From: Apostichopus japonicus | Lineage: Eukaryota > Echinodermata > Holothuroidea > Aspidochirotida > Stichopodidae | DNA: 64,000 nucleotides | Assembly: GCF_037975245.1 (NCBI RefSeq) | Contig: NC_092569.1 | Span: forward strand, 23,848,168 to 23,912,167 | Direction: 5' to 3' | Shown: positions 36,901 to 48,900 of the stretch, in pieces | Numbering within the stretch: the first letter of the stretch is position 1 | Layout of the letters: every line of letters starts with the position of its first letter | Notes under the pieces: generated by a model | What the model saw: the letters and a program-made list of their open reading frames with translations, nothing else | Told to the model about the DNA's origin: nothing | The model's database searches: none | Position numbers and translations under genes: made by a program

Positions 36901-39900
36901 TTAAAGTTTTAACCCCGATACGGACATCTCTAAACGCGCTGTATATACGTAATGTGTAGTGATAAGTAAAATGGTTAATTTTTATTTTTTTTCAAAATCG
37001 ATTAACTTTAGTAATGGAGCCTACTAGGATGTCCGGTTAGCACCACATTAAAGTAGAAAGGTTCCTCTTTTACGTGGTATACCTCTACTATCGGTAACAA
37101 AAATGATTTCTTGACCAAAAGTGACCTTAAAGTTTTAACCCCGATACGGACCCTTCTCTAAACGCGCTGTATATACGTAGTGTGTAATGATCAGAAAAAT
37201 TTATGATTTTTATTTTTTTCAAAATCGCTTAACTTTAGTTATGGAGCCTACTGGCATGTCCGGTTAGCACCGAATTAAAGTAGACAGGTTCATCTTTCAC
37301 GTGATATACCTCTACTATCGGTAACAAAAGTGATTTCTTGACCAAAAGTGACCTTGAAGTTTTAACCCCGATATGGACATCTCTAAACGCGCTGTATATT
37401 CGTTATGTGTAATGATCAGAAAAATGGTTAACTTTTATTTTTTCAAAATCGATTAACTTTAGTTATGGAGCCTACTAGGATGTCCGGTTAGCACCACATT
37501 AAAGTAGAAAGGTTCATCTTTTACGTGGTATACCTCTACTATCGGTAACAAAAATGATTTCTTGACCAAAAGTGACCTTGAAGTTTTAACCCCGATACGG
37601 ACCCTTCTCTAAACGCGCTGTATATAAGTTATGTGTAATGATCAGAAAAATTGTCAATTTTTATTTTTTCAAAATCGATTAACTTTAGTTATGGAGCCTA
37701 CTGGCATGTCCGGTTAGCACCACATTAAAGTAAACAGGTTCATCTTTCACGTGGTATACCTCTACTATCGGTAACAAAAATTATTTCTTAACCAAAAATG
37801 GCCTTAAAGTTTTAACCCCGATACAGACCCCTAACAAAACTGATTTCTTGATTAGATTTAATTATGATTCAATTTTGTCCTTCTTGTCGGAACAAACTGA
37901 TTATTTGTGCTCCATAGCTACTGTTTGTATCAAATCTACTTCTGTGCTCCACCTGTACCGAAATATCAGACTATATAGACAAAATATGTAATCAAATAAA
38001 ATTGATAACTTTTCGTCGTACTGTATTTTCTTTCAAAAGAAGTTAGTCATTTACCTTTTTGAGGCATGACTAGAAAATCTTCACATCGTACCATAAGACC
38101 ACATATAACCAACATGAAGTCTGTGTGGAATACATTGTACATTTAACACACGATCGGATACTTTTGTTAACTAGTACGAATCATCCTGCAGTATGATCTT
38201 GAGGTTCTAAAGAATGACTGACGATATTAATCTCTCTTCTCATTACCTCTTTGTAAAAGTATAATTTGTAATATTATCACAACAATAAAACGTCTTATAA
38301 GTTAAACAGACTCTCTATGAGACATGACAAACCCTATATTCACACTTAGTTACATCCAGTAGCATATCAAATACAAGCACTGGCGGATCCAGGGCCTCTG
38401 TTTGGGAGGGGCCAAAGTGGCATTAGAGTGATATGGGGGAGGGGTCTAAGGGGATGGGGTGCCCCCCTCCCCTTTGGAAAATTTTCTATTGCTGAATGCC
38501 CTCAGATGCAATTTGGTGCGACAAAAGTGTACAATGGTGATGTTAATTTACTTCTAAAAAAAAATGTTTCCCAGGTGTAATTTTCTAAAATATTTATAAA
38601 ACAAAGTTGGGATCATCTTTCTCAAGAAATTTTATTTCTCATAGGTTATAAATTTCTTACAACCAGCCTGTAACTGCAAAATGGTGTTAAACTGTAAATC
38701 CTCATGCTCATACATTTACATAGCTCCCAACTCTTGAGAAGGCAAATGCTGGTCCATGCCACGAATCGCCGTCCTGGGGGAGGGGTATAAGGGGAGGGGG
38801 TGTCCCCCTCCCCTATTGAATCTTTTTGGAATCCTGGTGATGCCTACATGTAAAATGGTGGCACTTAGAAAGGCTTTTGTCACCCAAAATTTTCTGAGAA
38901 ATATGCATTTTTTTTTGTGTAACATCAATAAATTGAATAGTAGGTGATAATTCATTCTTTCCCGTGGCATGAAAATGTTCGCTGCTCGCCCCAATTCAAA
39001 GGTTCAAATGATGCTGTAAAGGAGGTTTTATACTCTATTATGCTAAATGCTAAAGAAATGATGGTTGCTAAGTCAAAATTCGATGCAAATTTTTTTATGT
39101 ATACTTGACAATTACAATGCGGTTTTTTCGGACGCTTGTGCGGGTCAGCGGGTTTGGGTGTTAGACTGCGGGTCTAATTCCCGCGAATCGCGGGTCAGTT
39201 GGGAGCTCTGCATTTAATTTTAAACCAGAAAACGAAAAGGTTTAGACTAGTCTACCACTGCTATTCCTCTCGATTTTTTAAATTTCCAATCATACGATTT
39301 AGCGGATGTTCGGAAACACTTTTTTGCTCACCTTGGGGGGGGGGCATGGCCCCCCTTGGCCCCCCCTTGGATCCGCCAGTGAATACAAGAACAAATGTAT
39401 GATCCCAATCTATTTTACTCTCCAGTACTTATGAAAGAATTGGAGACTGGTTTATTACCGTCATCTGCTTTTTGGTCTGGGTTACTTCTCGGTGACTTGA
39501 ACCGACATACTAATATAGATGTAGATATAAATAGTATTACCAGAAACGTTCGTAAAGTTTCGGTACCACGAACAATTGGTCATGCTGAATCGAGAATGAA
39601 AGTTCTTAAATCTAATCAGCTGAGTGATCGCAACATGAAAAGAATTGATGAATTACTTTCTGTTTATTACCAAGACTTGATTGGAATACAGAGACGATAC
39701 AGTGATCAGATGATCAGTTCATACAAAACTAAGTGAAAACATAACACAAAGACAGTCGAAGAGTACGGAGAGCCAAACGTTCCATAAATGTCGAAAAAGA
39801 AAGTGGAGTGTCCAAGTCAATATATATGTCCAATTCGATATCAACATGTTACAATTCCATACGAACATATCGAGACAAAATACCAATATGTCATTACGTC

Positions 39901-42900
39901 TATCAACATGTCAAATTCAACATATATATACGTTATGTGTAATGATCCAAAAAATGATTAATTCCTGTGTGGGCAATTGGGCCTTTGAGGTTGCTTCCTT
40001 GGCCCCGTTACAGTTAAAAATGAAGTCGTTGGTATTTTTAGATACCGCAATGTCCAATAGGGCCAATACCTCTAAAAGAATTATCCTGATTTTGTTAACA
40101 TAATCAAATCATGTGTGGGCCATGGGCACTTTATGGCTGTTGCCTGGGGCCCGGTACAGATAAAAGTCGTAGATGGTATTTTTTGGTTTCTCCAATGTAT
40201 AAAGGGTCCAATGCAACTATAGAATAATCCTTGTGTCTTTGCACATGATCAAATCACGCGTGGGCCATGGGCCCTTGAGGTTGTCTGGGCCATGGTAGAG
40301 GATAAATTTGCAGTAAATCGACCTGTGACGTCATTATGATGGCTCGCATCTTGCAGTGAATTGAGCCTAGTTTATTGCATTGCACTGCACTTGGCCCGCG
40401 TTTACTTTCAACCCAGTCTGCATCGATTCGATACTCAACTGGACCGGGAACCCAGAAGATTTGAAAAGAGACAGAGGGTTTAATGGGCAGCTTATGTCCG
40501 TTTATGACCAGGATTCAAGGTTATGTGTTGCTGCCGTGCCACACAATGTGCGTGTATGTAGTCTAAATGTGCCTTCAATTAAAATAGGGGGCTCAAATGT
40601 TGATTTAATCATGTGAAAGACGCAAGGCAAAAGAGCTGGATAAAACTCAAAGTAAGATACTTTTAGAATCATAGCAATGACAGTAATTGTACCTTGTGAC
40701 GGGCCCTGCAGAAGGGCCCATCAAAATGGTATTAATCATGCGAAAAGAGACAAGGATAATTCATTTTGCGGTACACCAGTTAAACATTGGGGTGTCCCAA
40801 AATACTAATTACAGCAACTTTATGATGTACATGGGCCCATGCAGGCAGCAACCAAAAAAGGCCTGTGGACCACATATGATTCATTTATGTGAAATGAGAG
40901 CAGGGTGATTCTTAAAGTGGCATTGGACCCTTTGGAAATTGGGGTATCCAAAAATACTAATAACAACAACTTTATGATGTACCAGGACCCATACAGTAGC
41001 CAGAAAGGGCCTGTGGCCCACACATGATTTAATCATGTGAAAAGAGAGCAGTATGATTTCTTTTTATTGGCGCTGGACCATAAGGTTGTCGGGTATTAAA
41101 AAAAGAAAAACCTATGACTACAAATTTATCCTCTACCATGGCCTCAAGGGCCCATGGCCCACACGTGATTTGATTATGTTAACAAAAAGCAGGATAATTC
41201 GTTTAGAGGTGTTGGCCCTATTGGACATTGCGGTATCCAAAAATACCAACGACTTCATATTTTAACTGTAACGGGACCCATGCAGCAACCTCAAAGGCCC
41301 AATTGCCCACACAGGAATTAATCATTTTTTGGATCATTACACATAACGTATATACAGCGCGTTTAGAGATGTCCGTATCAGGGTTAAAACTTTAAGGCCA
41401 CTTTTGGTCAAAAAATCATTTTTGTTACCGATAGTAGAGGTATAACACGTAAAAGAGGAACCTTTCTACTTTAATATGGTGCTAACCGGACATCCTAGTA
41501 GGCTCCATAACTAAAGTTAATCGATTTTGAAAAAAATAAAAATCATAAATTTTTCTGATCATTACACATTACGTATATACAGCGCGTTTAGAGATGTCCG
41601 TATCGGGGTTAAAACTTTAAGGCCATATTTGGTCAAGAAATCATTTTTGTTACCGATAGTAGAGGTATATCACGTGAAAGATGAACCTGTCTACTTCAAT
41701 GTGGTGCTAACCGGACATCCTAGTAGGCTCCATAACTAAAGTTAACCGATTTTGAAAAAAATAAAAATCATAAATTTTTCTGATCATTACACATTACGTA
41801 TATACAGCGCGTTTAGAGATGTCCGTATCGGGGTTAAAACTTTAAGGCCATTTTTGTTACCGATAGTAGAGGTATATCACGTAAAAGATGAACCTGTCTA
41901 CTTCAATATGGTGCTAACCGGACATCCTAGTAGGCTCCATAACTAAAGTTAATCGATTTTGAAAAAAATTAAAAATTAACATTTTTCTGATCATTACACA
42001 TTACGTATATACAGCGCGTTTAGAGAAGGGTCTGTATCGGGGTTAAAACTTCAAGGTCACTTTTGGTCAAGAAATCATTTTTGTTACCGATAGTAGAGGT
42101 ATACCACGTAAAAGAGGAACCTTTCTACTTGAATGTGGTGCTAACCGGACATCCTAGTAGGCTCCATAACTAAAGTTAATCGATTTTGAAAAAAATAAAA
42201 ATTAACCATTTTTCTGATCATTAACATTACGTATATACAGCGCGTTTAGAGATGTCCGGATCGGGGTTAAAACTTTAAGGCCATTTTTGGTCAAGAAATC
42301 ATTTTTGTTACCAATAATAGAGGTATACCACGTAAAAGAGGAACCTTTCTACTTTAATATGGTGCTAACCGGACATCCTAGTAGGCTCCATAACTAAAGT
42401 TAATCGATTTTGAAAAAAATAAAAATCATAAATTTTTCTGATCATTACACATTACGTATATACAGCGCGTTAAGAGATGTCCGTATCGGGGTTAAAACTT
42501 TAAGGCCATTTTTGTTACCGATAGTAGAGGTATATCACGTGAAAGATGAACCTGTCTACTTCAATATGGTGCTAACCGGACATCCTAGTAGGCTCCATAA
42601 CTAAAGTTAATCGATTTTGAAAAAAATTAAAAATTAACATTTTTCTGATCATTACACATTACGTATATACAGCGCGTTTAGAGAAGGGTCTGTATCGGGG
42701 TTAAAACTTCAAGGTCACTTTTGGTCAAGAAATCATTTTTGTTACCGATAGTAGAGGTATACTACGTAAAAGAGGAACCTTTCTACTTTAATATGGTGCT
42801 AACCGGACATCCTAGTAGGCTCCATAACTAAAGTTAATCGATTTTGAAAAAAATAAAAATTAACCATTTTTCTTATCACTACACATTACGTATATACAGC

Positions 42901-45900
42901 GCGTTTAGAGAAGGGTCCGTATCGGGGTTAAAACTTCAAGGTCACTTTTGGTCAAGAAATCATTTTTGTTACCGATAGTAGAGGTATACCACGTAAAAGA
43001 GGAACCTTTCTACTTTAATGTGGTGCTAACCGGACATCCTAGTAGGCTCCATAACTAAAGTTAATCGATTTTGTAAAAAATAAAAATTAACCATTTTTCT
43101 TATCACTACACATTACGTATATACAGCGCGTTTAGAGAAGGGTCTGTATCGGGGTTAAAACTTCAAGGTCACTTTTGGTCAAGAAATCATTTTTGTTACC
43201 GATAGTAGAGGTATACCACGTAAAAGAGGAACCTTTCTACTTTAATGTGGTGCTAACCGGACATCCTAGTAGGCTCCATAACTAAAGTTAATCGATTTTG
43301 AAAAAAATAAAACTTAACCATTTTTCTGATCATTACACATTACGTAAATACAGCGCGTTTAGAGATGTCCGTATCGGGGTTAAAACTTTAAGGCCATTTT
43401 TGGTCAAGAAATCATTTTTGTTACCGATAGTAGAGGTATACCACGTAAAAGAGGAACCTTTCTACTTGAATGTGGTGCTAACCGGACATCCTAGTAGGCT
43501 CCATAACTAAAGTTAATCGATTTTGAAAAAAATAAAAATTAACCATTTTTCTTATCACTACACATTACGTATATACAGCGCGTTTAGAGAAGGGTCTGTA
43601 TCGGGATTAAAACTTCAAGGTCACTTTTGGTCAAGAAATCATTTTTGTTACCGATAGTAGAGGTATACCACGTAAAAGAGGAACCTTTCTACTTTAATAT
43701 GGTGCTAACCGGACATCCTAGTAGGCTCCATAACTAAAGTTAATCGATTTTGAAAAAAATAAAAATCATAAATTTTTCTGATCATTACACATATCGTATA
43801 TACGGCGCGTTTAGAGATGACCGTATCGGGGTTAAAACTTTAAGGTCACTTTTGGTCAAGAAATCATTTTTGTTACCGATAGTAGAGTTATACCACGTAA
43901 AAGAGGAACCTTTCTACTTGAATGTGGTGCTAACCGGACATGCCAGTAGGCTCCATAACTAAAGTTAATGGATTTTGAAGAAAGAAAGAAATCATTTTTT
44001 GGATCATTACACCTTAGATATACAGCGCGTTTAGAGATGTCCGTATCGGGGTTAAAACTTTAAGGTCACTTTTGGTCAAGAAATCATTTTTGTTACCGAT
44101 AAAAGAGGTATACCACGTGAAAGAGGAACATTTCTACTTTAATATGGTGCTAACCGGACATGCCAGTAGTCTCTATAACTAAAGTTAATCGATTTTGAAA
44201 AAATAAATAAAAATTAACCATTTTTCTGATCATTACACATTACGTATATACAGCGCGTTTAGAGATGTCCGGATCGGGGTTAAAACTTTAAGGCCATATT
44301 TGGTCAAGAAATCATTTTTGTTACCGATGGTAGAGGTATACCACGTGAAAGAAGTACCGTTCTACTTTAATGTGGTGCTAACCGGACATCCTAGTAGGCT
44401 CCATAACTAAAGTTAATCGATATTGAAGGGAAAAAAATCATTTTTTTAGATCATTACACCTTAGATACAGCGCGTTTAGTGATGTCCGGATCGGGGTTAA
44501 AACTTCAAGGCCACTTTTGGTCAAGAAATCATTTTTGTTACCGATAGTAGAGGTATACCACGTGAAAGATGAACCTTTCTACTTTAATATGGTGCTAACC
44601 GGACATCCTAGTAGGCTCCATAACTAAAGTTAATCGATTTTGAAAAAAAAATCATTTTTCTGATCATTACACATTAAGTATATACAGCGCGTTTGGGGTT
44701 TTATTTTCGCCAATCTAGCGTTTTTTCGTCAACTCTCGCTGGTAACACTGGTTATAACAAACACACACGACCGCAGTTGTAGTACTGTGTGTCATGTCTT
44801 ACTGTCCTTTTTTTCTTAATGGCTGCTGTTAGTGTCTGCTCTTAGTGGCTGCTACCTTCAATGAGGCTTAGGGTCAACGCTATCACTCACGTAATTGAAA
44901 CGGTAACTATTTAGCACATATTATCATGGCTAAATACTAAAAAGAGGCGTTAGACCTTCTTTTTATGGGCAATTTGACCATCCAGCCGTTGGAGGATGAC
45001 GACATCGCTGAATCTGAAGAAGATTCTGACGATGAAATCCTGATATGGTAAGCCACACTGTATGTATTGTGTATACATGTACTGTAGTAGTGCAATAGGT
45101 ACGCTTGACTACCATTGTATTACATATTCATAAATGCCTAAACCAACTTTCTGTATACTGGACCAGTCTCGAATGCGATTCGAGACTGGTCGAGTGTATA
45201 GAGAGGAGAATTGCTTCAGGATCGAAATGTTAGACAAACACTGGTTTGTTGCCGTGGCAATCATGAAGTCATAATTAAAAGAAGTGAAGACATGGTGTAA
45301 CGTTGCCATGAGTATATGCAAATATGTTTATGGGCAAAGAAATGTTCCAAATTGCAAAAGAATACTGTACAGTATATATAGCCTACTTGCAATTAGTTAC
45401 AGCAGTAGTACTGTATATGTTTTCACACACACCGAGTCTCAATACACACTGTACGTACTTCTTAAATCATCCAGCTAAATACTTCGAGTAACATGAAATG
45501 ACTAAGGGATTAATTTTGAGCTTAATTTTGAGCTAGAGTCAATGTCAGCAACCTTATCGAGGTGCTTCAACGAAGAACCGAAGCGTAAAGCGTCCAATGT
45601 TGACACTATAACAGAAGAACCTTGTCGCTAAGCCTAACAATAGGCACGACAACTATAGCCAGTATTGCGAAGTTCGGAACACTGCGAAGTTTGGACACCC
45701 TAAGAAATACATGATTTCACCATGACAACCTACAGGAAGAGCCAAATTTCACCAAAAAGTAAGAAGCTACAGTTATTTTCTCTCCAAAATGACCTGTGTG
45801 CAAGAAAGTACTTACATATTTGTCAATAAAATGACGGAGATCTATGAAGTCTGTTATAATTACTGAAAGAGCAAATGCGCCACCAATTTTATCACCAGCC

Positions 45901-48900
45901 CCACACTGTAGGTTGGGTGTCCGAACTTCGCAATACTCTAGCAAAAAAATACCAGTTCCACAATCACGAAGAATCTTCTTGGAATACAACGTGAAAACAG
46001 TTTGCAGGAAAGTAAGTTTGGCCGTGTATTGTAATATAACACAATTCTCCCACCATATCAAGTATATTTTCAGGTGATTTAGACCAGAAGATATAGTTTT
46101 GGGGTGTTTTAAGGCTTAGGTGTCCGAACTTCGAAGTGTCCATGCTACTACTAGCAGTAACGACATGACTGACCAGGGACCAGGCCTAGCGATCTTTCAG
46201 ACTCGCAATAACACTGTGGTTACTACAAGTCAAAACCTGTCGAACAATGGGGCTCGGAACCTCTTCAAAAACTGCTCATTCTCAGGCCCAGTAAATGTTT
46301 TATTGAATGGTTCATCTACCGACCAGGGATAGACGAGTTCTACTCAAAAGAATGTTAGCAACAGGCAACGTTGCTAGCCTAACTGTTGTAGCATTTACGG
46401 ACTTTCCAGAACACACACAACTCAGCATCTGTTTATTGCGCAATTTGACCTGGTAGGTCAAAAAAAAGTTTTAAAATGTTATCTTTAGAAATTTGTTCAT
46501 CAGTTCTTATTTAATTGTCTTTTCCCTCCATTTTGTAGTGTTTGAATTGATTAAACTACCAAAATTTAAGAACAAACGACATTGCTCCATTCGTATTTTA
46601 TCACTCTTAATGTTCGTGGGAAGAAAATGCTGTATTACATATGAGGTGACTATAAGTCATTCAGGAAAAAGATCAAGGGAGGCATAAGGAGAATTAAATA
46701 CAGATCAGCAAAAATTAGCAAAAAAATGCTGTTTTCTAACATTTGTGAGGGTCATTTATGAATGGGGATAAAAACGAGGGTACCCGGCCGGTCTTAAATT
46801 TGATTTGAGACCTCTGATGACGTCATCGAGAAGGGCAGCGGACCTCGGCTATCGCCTCGGTCCGCTCAGCTTCCTCGATGATGTCATCATCGGTCTCAAA
46901 TCAAATTTAAGACTGGTTCCCCTCGTATTTATCCCCTAAATACATGTCAAGTAGTTTGGAGGGAGGGGTATAAGGGAGGGGGGTTGGCAACCTGGTAGTA
47001 GATATGATTGAGGGGAGGGGAATGAACTGGTTTATTAAGTTTGAATAGGAATTTCAAAAGTCAAAGCAATTTATTTCCCTTTTTTGTGTATTGTTTGTAT
47101 ATACAAATTTTGTACTTATGCGCATACTAATTAGCCTTTTATTAGACCCTTGCTCCAGTTACAGCAACAACTGAGGTGCCAAATATGATGTGGATGAACA
47201 ACAGCCTATACTTATCACTCCAGAAGAGCCCTTGACCAGCATGGAGACCATAACTTTGATATAAACCCTAAATTTGGTAGCCTGTAAAATAAATAATTTA
47301 TTCGTGAATGAAAATTTAACAAAACGTCAAAAAATCAGTCATATTTCTCACATTCAAACATCAAATTATATTTTACTTACAGTATAAAATAACCATGTCT
47401 TGAACTCATCAAACTATCAAAAGTCCAGCAGATTTCATCAAAATAATTTCAAATGGGCAAAGGAAAGTACAGTGTATGTATCATAACCTCATTTGCATAT
47501 TTACATAATTAGCTCAATTATAAAAAAAAAATAATAAAAATTAAAACCTCATTTCAATACCTATCTGTCAATACTTGGGTCCCTATTGACAAAAATGAAC
47601 AGATTTTAATTAATTACAATGTGTAAATATTTACCCCAAGGAACAATGATATGACATGGAAATTGGGAATATGACGTCATTATTGGTGACGAAATCTGAC
47701 CCATGAGTTTTAGCCGCATTTTAATACATTGAACCAGATTCTAAAAGTATACTTCCGATTTTCATTTTAAAGAAAAAATTCATGTCTACATGCTTTAGGG
47801 TGGGCTTTAATTAAGGCGTTTATCTCCAATAACACATATTATATTCAGAAGTTACGTTCTGTTAAATTGATCAATTTGAAGAAAACTGTTATCTTTGGTT
47901 ATAACTATCCAGACTAAAAGTATACTTCAGAAACAAGAGAATATATGTCACAGACATATTGAATGAGGGTCATTAGTTCTTGTTCTATTATTATAGAACA
48001 AAGTTAATGCGTTCACGAAAATCATGTAATACAAAGTTACATGTGCACTGCACTAAAGTACATGATTAGGTCATGCAAAAAAAAAACGTTTGTAATGAGT
48101 GCCAACATGCATGTAGTCATATAGAATGGTATGTATTTTGTGGTGATGAGTAGATATATTTCATAGACTATATGACATATTTTTAAAATTTGAACAAAAC
48201 TCATTCTGACATAGTCTTGGCATTCATACACTCGGCCAAGAAAGGTTTAGTTTATATAACATCCAATTATCGTATTGCAGCCTACGAGTTGTAAAATCAT
48301 TCCATCGACGTTTATATTTTTCTTTCTTTCTTTTATATATATTTAATTTTCCATCGTGATCAGCGGATGATGACTCTGGTGTTCGCGGTTATTTTCGATG
48401 CACCCGACCTACACCGGGACCTGCATCTACACCGGGACCTGCAGAAAGTAGGTCTACCGTGAAGGAAGAATCAACCAACACACCAACGGAAGAGGTCGGA
48501 TACACAAACGATGTAGGTAGTGATGTAACGTTCACAGGAAAAGATGTCGATACTGCAAGTGAACCCACCATCCACACCGAGACAACCTCTGTGGCCATCA
48601 TCAGCTCAACACAAAGCACTGTCGACGTGACATCGACCACCAGCGACCCTAGTACAACTCTACCTGCAGGAGTGCAAACTACACAGACGAGCATTAATCA
48701 GAGTTGTTCCGTTTTCATGGAGAATATTACTATTTTGGTGAGATATTAATTTATATTTATTACTACAAATTCTTCAAAACTGGCAGAAAGATAACAGAAC
48801 CTAGTATCAGCTTTGCAGCATTTTTACTCAAACTTGGAGACATTTACATCTTAATTAAGCCTATTATTTTCATTACATGTTTATGGATAAGAGTCCCCAG

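Larger units (their letters stand above)
37851..39919. other. 2-kb segment in the left arm not matched on the right
   Basis: This segment breaks the symmetry of the foldback-like element: on the right the satellite array joins the inner arm directly at about 41345. Here the join is split by 2.07 kb that holds the hAT copy at 38378-39381 and an ORF fragment at 39395-39736. It may be what remains of the coding core or a secondary insertion. Confidence 0.6.
34157..44867. mobile_element. Large foldback-like transposon, about 10.7 kb
   Basis: Both edges carry the 11-bp direct repeat TTAGGGTCAAC (34146-34156 and 44868-44878), consistent with a target duplication. Just inside, inverted ends share GTAGCAGCCACTAA and CACTAACAGCAGCCA. 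Next come long arms of ~225-bp tandem units, forward at 34690-37850 and reversed at 41345-44705, then inner inverted arms around 39.9-40.3 and 40.7-41.3 kb. Only the left side contains a 2-kb segment with a transposase-like ORF fragment and a nested hAT copy. This layout resembles FB elements of Drosophila and TU elements of sea urchins. Long terminal repeats with 9-11-bp duplications also fit MULE-type elements. Exact ends are uncertain by a few bases. Confidence 0.72.

Noticed and set aside
41527-43962. Repeated ~70-residue open frames starting MKKIKIINFSDHY
   Set aside because: They occur once per ~225-bp satellite unit, have no splice or promoter context and vary with indels. They are consequences of the repeat.
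44965-45047. Acidic 28-codon frame (MGNLTIQPLEDDDIAESEED...) with a GTAAGC donor
   Set aside because: It resembles acidic N termini of some PiggyBac-type proteins, but it is too short and no downstream exon was found.
46120-46332. Frame containing NLFKNCSFSGPVNVLLN
   Set aside because: The motif vaguely recalls short segments in invertebrate receptor proteins, but there is no flanking domain and its start overlaps a candidate element end.
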